A stretch of 64,000 nt of DNA from CAITSH01 sp025356665 (lineage in GTDB: Bacteria; Pseudomonadota; Gammaproteobacteria; Burkholderiales; SG8-39): NCBI GenBank assembly GCA_025356665.1, contig JANXRV010000097.1:1-64000 (forward strand). The letters run 5' to 3'. Position numbers and translations under genes: made by a program. Position 1 is the first letter of the stretch; the number at the start of each line of letters is the position of its first letter. A model generated the notes under the pieces. That model was given only the letters and a program-made list of their open reading frames with translations, was not told the origin of the DNA and did not search any database. This document shows positions 58,700-64,000 of the stretch, piece after piece.

Positions 58700-58743
58700 G
58701 CCACGTCAACGCCACATCAACGCCACATCAACACAGCATCAGC
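58700..58743. repeat. 11-nt tandem repeat, 4 units, upstream of the dehydratase gene
   Basis: GCCACGTCAAC, GCCACATCAAC twice, and the degenerate ACAGCATCAGC are consecutive 11-base units in the leader of the IlvD/Edd-type gene. Confidence 0.85.
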
Positions 58744-58948
58744 ACCGCACCTCACAAACGCTAGTTGCGCGTGCGCCAGATTCTCCACCCCCGTCAACCA
58801 CCCATCTTGTACGACAACTCACAGGCTTTTTCGTCGCCAAATGCTGCCTTGCCACAGTCAACTGCGGTAACCTTCAAGTCTTCGTTTTTCCCTTCTTCTT
58901 TCACCTTCTTCTTTCAATCAGCCCGCTTCAACGCGCGCAAAAAAATCC

Positions 58949-60673
58949 ATGTCCAAAAAGAAAACTCCCGAGCAACTGCGCAGCCACCTCTGGTACGGCG
59001 CCAAAGACCTGCGCTCCTTCGGCCACCGCTCGCGCACCGCGCAAATGGGCTTCGACCGCAGCGACTATGCCGGCAAGCCTGTCATCGCCATACTCAACAC
59101 CTGGAGCGACATCAACGCCTGCCACACGCACTTCAAGCAGCGCGTCGAAGAGGTCAAACGCGGCATCTGGCAGGCCGGCGGTTTTCCTGTGGAGATTCCG
59201 GTCATGACGCTGTCCGAGCCCTTCCAGAAACCGACCACCATGATGTACCGCAATTTCCTCGCCATGGAAGCCGAGGAGTCGCTGCGCGCCTACCCGGCAG
59301 ACGGCGCGGTGCTGATGGGCGGCTGCGACAAGACCACACCAGCCCTCATCATGGGCGCCACCAGCATGAACCTGCCCGCGATCTTCATGCCCGCAGGCCC
59401 GATGCTGCGCGGCAACTGGGGCGGCGCGACGCTGGGCTCGGGCTCCGACTCATGGAAGTACTGGGCCGAACTGCGCGCCGGCAACATCACTGAAAAAGAC
59501 TGGCAGGAAATCGAGCAGGGCATCGCCCGCTCGCCCGGCCATTGCATGACCATGGGCACGGCCTCAACCATGACCAGCGCCGCCGAGGCACTGGGCCTGA
59601 CGCTGCCGGGCGCCGCGTCCATTCCCGCGCCCGATTCTCGCCACGCCGCGATGGCCGCGCTCACCGGCAAGCGCATTGTCGACATGGTGTGGGAGGACTT
59701 GAAGCCCAAGGACATCATCACCGCCGACGCCGTGCACAACGCCGTCACCACGGTACTGGCCTTGGGCGGCTCGACCAACTCCATCATCCACCTTATCGCC
59801 ATGGCACGCCGCGCCGGCGTCGAGCTCGATCTTGACCTGTTCGACGCCCTCGCGCGCAAGACGCCACTGATCGCCAACCTGCGCCCGGCCGGCAAATACC
59901 TGATGGAAGATTTTTATTACGCCGGCGGCCTGCGCGCCATGCTCGCCAACCTGCGCGGCCTGTTAAAGCTCAATGCCATCACCGTCAACGGCATGAGCCT
60001 CGGCCAGAACATCGAGGACGCCAAGGTATTCAACGACGATGTCATCCTGCCGCTGGAAAAGGCGCTGGTTAAATCCGACAGCCTCGCCGTACTGCGCGGC
60101 AATCTCGCACCCAACGGCGCGGTGATCAAACCGCCGGCCGCGGAATCGCGCCTGCACAAGCACGCCGGCAAGGCGGTGGTGTTCACCGATTACAACGACA
60201 TGGCCGCGCGCATCGACGACCCCGACCTCCCGGTGGACAAGGATTCGGTCATCGTGTTGAAGCACGCCGGGCCGCAGGGCGCGGGCATGCCCGAATGGGG
60301 CCAGTTGCCCATCCCGAAAAAACTGTTGAAGGAAGGCGTGCGCGACATGCTGCGCATTTCCGATGCGCGCATGAGCGGCACCTCCTACGGCGCCTGCGTA
60401 CTGCACGTCGCGCCCGAGTCGTATATCGGCGGTCCGCTCGCGCTGGTGCAGGACGGTGACATCATCGAGATCGATGTGCCGGCACGCCGCCTAAGCCTCA
60501 AGGTCGATGACGCCGAACTGGCCCGACGCAAGGCCGCCTGGAAAGCGCCGGCACCGCAATATGCACGCGGCTACGGCGTGATGTTCGCCAAGCACGTCAC
60601 CCAGGCCGACCAGGGCTGCGACTTTGACTTCCTCGAAGGCACGGCGCCAGTGCCCGATCCGGAAATTCACTGA
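58949..60673 (+). CDS. IlvD/Edd-family dehydratase, sugar-acid dehydratase-like
   Basis: A 574-residue Fe-S dehydratase. Cluster cysteines are Cys58 (INACHTHF), Cys126 (GGCDKTTPA) and Cys199 (PGHCMTMGTAS). The GGCDKTTPALIMGA segment and overall length fit the L-arabonate/D-xylonate-type sugar acid dehydratases as much as IlvD. It would make a 2-keto-3-deoxy acid. The following hydratase and aldolase genes favour a catabolic role over branched-chain amino acid synthesis. Confidence 0.9.
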   Translation: MSKKKTPEQLRSHLWYGAKDLRSFGHRSRTAQMGFDRSDYAGKPVIAILNTWSDINACHTHFKQRVEEVKRGIWQAGGFPVEIPVMTLSEPFQKPTTMMYRNFLAMEAEESLRAYPADGAVLMGGCDKTTPALIMGATSMNLPAIFMPAGPMLRGNWGGATLGSGSDSWKYWAELRAGNITEKDWQEIEQGIARSPGHCMTMGTASTMTSAAEALGLTLPGAASIPAPDSRHAAMAALTGKRIVDMVWEDLKPKDIITADAVHNAVTTVLALGGSTNSIIHLIAMARRAGVELDLDLFDALARKTPLIANLRPAGKYLMEDFYYAGGLRAMLANLRGLLKLNAITVNGMSLGQNIEDAKVFNDDVILPLEKALVKSDSLAVLRGNLAPNGAVIKPPAAESRLHKHAGKAVVFTDYNDMAARIDDPDLPVDKDSVIVLKHAGPQGAGMPEWGQLPIPKKLLKEGVRDMLRISDARMSGTSYGACVLHVAPESYIGGPLALVQDGDIIEIDVPARRLSLKVDDAELARRKAAWKAPAPQYARGYGVMFAKHVTQADQGCDFDFLEGTAPVPDPEIH

Positions 60674-60747
60674 CGCACCCAAGGCGGGTCAAGATCGCGC
60701 CCAGGCGCAGGCCCTTCGCGGCCTGAGCTGCTCCTCAGGAAAACCTC

Positions 60748-60791
60748 AGGCGGGCCCCAGGCGAACCCCAGGCGAACCCCAGGCGAACCTA
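60748..60791. repeat. 11-nt tandem repeat, 4 units, after the dehydratase gene
   Basis: AGGCGGGCCCC, AGGCGAACCCC twice, and AGGCGAACCTA follow without gaps between the dehydratase stop and the probable start of the next gene. Confidence 0.9.
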
Positions 60792-60863
60792 AGGTTTGCG
60801 GGGCGCGATGCCGATAACCGGGTAGACGCTTTACGCGCACTCGACATCGGAACCGGATCCGCC

Positions 60864-61709
60864 TTGAGCACAAGCCAACCGCAGGATAACGGCGACCTCG
60901 CCACACTGGAGCGTCCCGCAGACCAAGCCTCGCCGACAGAACCGGCCGCGGCAGTCGGCGCTATCGTGGCAGAGCAACTTGAGGCGACACCTGCAACCGA
61001 CGCAACAACGGAAGCTGCGCACACCGCTGCGTCCCCGCCCCCCGACGTGACAGACGTGGCAGGCGTGGCAGACGTGCCAGCGGCAAGCCGGCTGCGCGCA
61101 GCATTGCGCAATCCGAAAATAGCGCTCGCTGCCGGGTGCGGCGCCATACTGCTGCTTAGCGCTGCTGCGGCCTGCACTGTTGCGCTCATGCACACCTCAC
61201 CGCGCGGCCATCCGCCGGCCGAAACGCCGGCGATCAACAGCACGACGGAAGCCCGCACACCAGCGCACGCCGACACGACACAAGGCCCGCCTGACGATGC
61301 CGCCGCACACTCACCGGCGCGAAACGATGCTGCAACTCACACGCTTGCCACTCCTGCCATCGCTGCCATCGCTGCCACCGCTGCCACCGCTGCCAACCTA
61401 GCCACGCCCGCCGCCGACGGGCAAGCCGAAAAAGCAGCAACCGGGTCGCCGCTCACGCCGCAGCAAACCATGGAAAAGCAGGCGCAGGAGATCGCAGCGC
61501 TGCGGCAAAGCCTGTTCGAGGAACGGGCGGCACGCGCTGAAGCGGAGAAAAAGGCCTCGTTCGCGCCGCAGGCCGCACCAGCGCAAGTACGCAAGGCCGC
61601 TGCGCCAGCCAAAGCCACGGGCCGCTACCTTGAGGACTGCTCCGTCGCGGGCAACTCATCCTTGGCCGCGCTAAAGACCTGCATCGCAGAATTCAAACAG
61701 CGCAAATAA
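60864..61709 (+). CDS. Unknown Ala-rich protein with one membrane segment
   Basis: I do not recognise this protein. The open frame begins upstream of 60864, with no ATG until residue ~190; a TTG at 60864 after GGAACCGGA is a guess for the start (281 residues). A ~65-residue Ala/Pro/Thr-rich region precedes a single membrane helix (IALAAGCGAILLLSAAAACTVAL). Another Ala-rich stretch (IAAIAATAATAA, from a short DNA repeat) leads to a charged coiled coil (EKQAQEIAALRQSLFEERAARAEAEKK is the core) and a C-terminal domain with two Cys (YLEDCSV, LKTCIAEF). A cell-envelope role is possible. Confidence 0.5.
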   Translation: MSTSQPQDNGDLATLERPADQASPTEPAAAVGAIVAEQLEATPATDATTEAAHTAASPPPDVTDVAGVADVPAASRLRAALRNPKIALAAGCGAILLLSAAAACTVALMHTSPRGHPPAETPAINSTTEARTPAHADTTQGPPDDAAAHSPARNDAATHTLATPAIAAIAATAATAANLATPAADGQAEKAATGSPLTPQQTMEKQAQEIAALRQSLFEERAARAEAEKKASFAPQAAPAQVRKAAAPAKATGRYLEDCSVAGNSSLAALKTCIAEFKQRK

Positions 61710-61801
61710 GCCGACAAAAATAATTAAAAACACTCGCGACAATGCACTCGCGGCAAATTGACGCCGCGCCTGGCCCCTGCGTGCCAGCGTGATGCGCAGT
61801 G

Positions 61802-61845
61802 GTACGACGACCGTACGACGACCTTACTACGACCTTATGATGACC
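61802..61845. repeat. 11-nt tandem repeat, 4 units, upstream of the hydratase gene
   Basis: GTACGACGACC twice, TTACTACGACC and TTATGATGACC are consecutive 11-base units ~135 bp upstream of the hydratase ATG. A TAAAAT hexamer (~61885) lies between them and the gene. Confidence 0.88.
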
Positions 61846-61979
61846 CTAGGCCATACCAGCCAGCCGCATACCGGCGGTTCGGTGCTAAAATTTTGCCCGC
61901 GCCCGAACCATTCAAGAAAATTCCCCACCCCGGCGCCCGGATTCCATTCTTCCCCATCCCAGTACAAAGGACTCAGCAC

Positions 61980-62762
61980 ATGCTCACCGATGCAGAACGC
62001 AAACAAGCCATGCAAACCCTGCTCGACGCGGAAAAAAACCGCAAGCAGGCGACACAGATGTCGGTCACCTATCCGAAAATCGAGATCGAAGACGCCTACG
62101 CCATCTCGACCCTGGTCGCCAACCACAAGATCGCCAATGGCGCCAAGTTGATAGGCCACAAGGTCGGCCTCACCTCCAAGGCGATGCAGGCTTCCTCGCA
62201 GATCAACGAGCCCGACTACGGCCACCTGCTCGACAACATGATGCTGGCCGACGGCGCCAAGGTAAACCACGCCGACTATTGCGTGCCGCGCGTCGAAGTG
62301 GAACTGGCCTTCGTGCTGGGTAAATCTCTCAAGGGTCCGGGCATCGGCCTGCTTGATGTGCTGCGCGCCACCGAATACGTGGTGCCCGCGCTGGAAATCG
62401 TCGATGCGCGCATCGTCAACCCGCGCAAGATTTTCGACACCGTTTCCGACAACGGCGCGGCCGCGGGCATCGTCATCGGCGGCCGTCCAGTCGGCCCGAT
62501 GGACGTGGATCTCAGGTGGGTCGGCGGCATCATGTACCGCAATTCCGAAATCGAAGAGACGGGCCTCGCCGCCGGTGTGCTCGGCCACCCGGCCCTGGGC
62601 GTCGCCTGGCTTGCCAACCGCCTGGGCAGGAACGGCGTAACCCTGGAAGCCGGTCACCTCATTCTCGCCGGCTCCTTCACCCGCGTCGTGTTCGCACAAA
62701 AGGGCGACACCCTGCACGGTGACTTCGGCCCGCTGGGCAGCGTCTCGGTGCAATTCGTCTAA
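61980..62762 (+). CDS. 2-keto-4-pentenoate hydratase / 2-oxohept-3-enedioate hydratase family (HpcG-like)
   Basis: 260 residues from MLTDAERKQAMQTLLDAEKN; the frame extends further upstream, but this ATG fits the family. IGHKVGLTSKAMQASSQINEPDYGHLLDNM, PRVEVELAFVLGKSL (with the metal-binding Glu residues) and EYVVPALEIVDARI are family landmarks. The enzyme adds water to a 2-hydroxydienoate, giving a 4-hydroxy-2-oxo acid that the aldolase encoded 30 bp downstream can cleave. Confidence 0.9.
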   Translation: MLTDAERKQAMQTLLDAEKNRKQATQMSVTYPKIEIEDAYAISTLVANHKIANGAKLIGHKVGLTSKAMQASSQINEPDYGHLLDNMMLADGAKVNHADYCVPRVEVELAFVLGKSLKGPGIGLLDVLRATEYVVPALEIVDARIVNPRKIFDTVSDNGAAAGIVIGGRPVGPMDVDLRWVGGIMYRNSEIEETGLAAGVLGHPALGVAWLANRLGRNGVTLEAGHLILAGSFTRVVFAQKGDTLHGDFGPLGSVSVQFV

Positions 62763-62791
62763 ACCCAAACAACACCACCCAGGGAGTCACC

Positions 62792-63556
62792 GTGGATATT
62801 CCAAAAAACAAATTCAAGCACGCCATCAAGTCGGGCCAGCAGCAAATCGGCCTGTGGTGCAGCCTGTCCAATCATTTCAGCGTCGAAGTGGTCGCCGGCG
62901 CCGGTTTCGACTGGCTGCTGCTCGATACCGAGCATTCGCCCAACGACATCGAGTCGGTGTTCACGCAATTGCAGGCCGCCGCTCCCTATCACTCGCACCC
63001 GGTGGTGCGCGTGCCCTGGAACGACATGGTCACCATCAAGCGCTACCTCGACATCGGCGCGCAGACGCTGCTGATCCCCTTCATCCAGAACGAGGAAGAA
63101 GCCAAGCGTGCCGTCGCTTACACGCGCTACCCGCCGGCCGGCGTGCGCGGCGTCGCCGGCACCACGCGTGCGACGCGCTTTGGCCGCGTCAAGGACTACC
63201 CCAAGCACGCCCAGGATGAAATCTGCGTGCTGCTGCAGATCGAGAACCAGGCCGGCCTCGACAACCTCGAGAAAATCGCCGCCGTGGACGGCGTCGACGG
63301 CGTGTTCATCGGCCCGGCCGACCTGCACGCCTCGCTCGGCTACATGGGCGAAACCAACAACCCGAAGGTGATGCCCATCATCGACGAGGCCATCCGCCGC
63401 ATCCGCAAGGCCGGCAAGGCACCGGGCATCCTGACCGGTGTTGAGGCCGACGCGCGCCGCTGGATAGGCGAAGGCTGCCTGTTCACCGCAGTGGGCGCCG
63501 ATGTCGGCCTGCTCGCGCGCGCCACCGATGCGCTGGCGGCGAAATTCAAATCATGA
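62792..63556 (+). CDS. HpcH/HpaI-family 4-hydroxy-2-oxo-acid aldolase
   Basis: A 254-residue class II aldolase with GTG start and a GGGAG site 7 bases ahead. WLLLDTEHSPND, VVRVPWND (catalytic Arg), GVRGVAGTTRATRFG and VFIGPADLHASLG (metal-ligand region) are diagnostic. It releases pyruvate from a 4-hydroxy-2-oxo acid. The stop overlaps the ATG of the next gene (ATGA), so both are cotranslated. Confidence 0.92.
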   Translation: MDIPKNKFKHAIKSGQQQIGLWCSLSNHFSVEVVAGAGFDWLLLDTEHSPNDIESVFTQLQAAAPYHSHPVVRVPWNDMVTIKRYLDIGAQTLLIPFIQNEEEAKRAVAYTRYPPAGVRGVAGTTRATRFGRVKDYPKHAQDEICVLLQIENQAGLDNLEKIAAVDGVDGVFIGPADLHASLGYMGETNNPKVMPIIDEAIRRIRKAGKAPGILTGVEADARRWIGEGCLFTAVGADVGLLARATDALAAKFKS

Positions 63557-64000
63557 GCAAGCCCGAAATCCTCATTGTCGGGCCGATGCACGCGGGTGCG
63601 ATCGAGCGGCTTGACGCCGAGTTCATCACCCACAAGTACTGGCTGACAGAGGACAAGGACGCCCTTGTCGCCAAGGTCGCGGCCAACATCCGCGGCATCG
63701 CCACCACCGGCAACCACGGCGCGTCGGCCGCACTGATCGACGCGCTGCCCAGGCTGGAAATCATCTCCTGCTTCGGCGTCGGCTACGATGCGGTGGACAT
63801 CGACGCGGCCAGGCGGCGCAACATCCCGGTCAGCAACACGCCGGACGTGCTCAACGACTGCGTCGCCGACCTCGCCATTGGCATGATGATAGACATCGGA
63901 CGCAAGATCGCGCAGGGCGACCGTCACGTGCGCGCCGGCAAGTGGCTCAAGGGTCCGCTAGCCCTCGCCACGCGCGTGTCGGGCAAGCGCCTGGGAATAC
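63553..64000 (+). CDS. D-isomer-specific 2-hydroxyacid dehydrogenase, N-terminal part (cut by window edge)
   Basis: The first 149 residues of a GhrB/hydroxypyruvate-reductase-type enzyme. MSKPEILIVGPMHAGAIERLDAEF opens the substrate domain; ISCFGVGYDAVDIDAARRRNIPVSNTPDVLNDCVADLAIGMM is diagnostic. The sequence ends just as the nucleotide-binding domain begins (GKRLGI). Coupled to the aldolase gene, it probably reduces a glyoxylate- or pyruvate-type product. Confidence 0.9.
   Translation, partial: MSKPEILIVGPMHAGAIERLDAEFITHKYWLTEDKDALVAKVAANIRGIATTGNHGASAALIDALPRLEIISCFGVGYDAVDIDAARRRNIPVSNTPDVLNDCVADLAIGMMIDIGRKIAQGDRHVRAGKWLKGPLALATRVSGKRLGI

Larger units (their letters stand above)
58262..58948. 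other. Divergent intergenic region between the CoA-transferase and dehydratase genes
   Basis: No convincing gene in ~690 bases. The left part (58440-58525) is AT-rich and holds a candidate operator. An 11-nt repeat lies at 58700-58743, preceded by GGCACGA-type repeats around 58625-58645. The right part (58880-58945) is T/C-rich. It should carry promoters for both flanking units. Confidence 0.55.

Noticed and set aside
58516..58948. Several overlapping short open frames before the dehydratase gene
   Set aside because: They cross a tandem repeat and T/C-rich leader sequence, overlap each other in different frames and show no recognisable protein features.

Overview
This window is a GC-rich chromosomal segment that looks like a betaproteobacterium of the order Burkholderiales. 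The main reasons are five complete Bug/TctC-type solute receptors plus a sixth remnant, an imuA-imuB-dnaE2 mutagenesis cassette, two LIV-type ABC importers and beta-ketoadipate-type catabolic genes. The organism call is inference from gene content. I saw no rRNA, tRNA, CRISPR array or phage gene.

Layout. 1-400: 3' end of an IS5-type transposase, then an AT-rich stretch. 401-6154 (minus): imuA-imuB-dnaE2, with a candidate SOS promoter at 6250-6278. 6410-12469 (minus): tripartite RND efflux operon. 12831-17010: a frameshifted RidA-type gene fused to a Bug remnant, an acetamidase/formamidase, a polysaccharide-deacetylase-family hydrolase and an NMT1-type binding protein; this suggests turnover of an amide or N-heterocycle. 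17095-20334: CmoB-like methyltransferase, an unknown 88-residue protein, a DSD1-type PLP enzyme and a stand-alone receiver. 20488-33896 (minus): TRAP transporter, amidohydrolase, LIV ABC importer, DHDPS-family lyase and hydantoinase A/B. 34069-40537: a second copy of the 88-residue protein, four Bug receptors, a cupin and an alpha/beta hydrolase. 40694-58261 (mostly minus): MetE-C-like protein, VOC dioxygenase, 3-oxoadipyl-CoA thiolase, nitroreductase, second LIV importer with a fused permease-ATPase, a Bug receptor, two beta-hydroxyacid dehydrogenases around an AtzA-type amidohydrolase, then hydroxyquinol 1,2-dioxygenase, maleylacetate reductase and a two-subunit CoA-transferase. 58949-64000 (plus): IlvD/Edd dehydratase, an unknown membrane-anchored protein, a 2-oxo-acid hydratase, an HpcH/HpaI aldolase and a truncated 2-hydroxyacid dehydrogenase.

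How it fits together. The dioxygenase, reductase, CoA-transferase and thiolase form a complete route from hydroxyquinol through maleylacetate and 3-oxoadipate to succinyl-CoA and acetyl-CoA. The oxygenase that would make hydroxyquinol is not here. The hydantoinase/LIV/TRAP block and the RidA/amidase/deacetylase block look like separate nitrogen-compound pathways. No DNA-binding transcriptional regulator is encoded in the window.

Two structural signals are not explained by the genes. First, many leaders and several protein linkers consist of degenerate short tandem repeats with an exact local period (6, 7, 8, 9, 10, 11, 12, 17 or 22 nt) but unrelated sequences. Second, a REP-like palindrome occurs four times, each just past a gene end.
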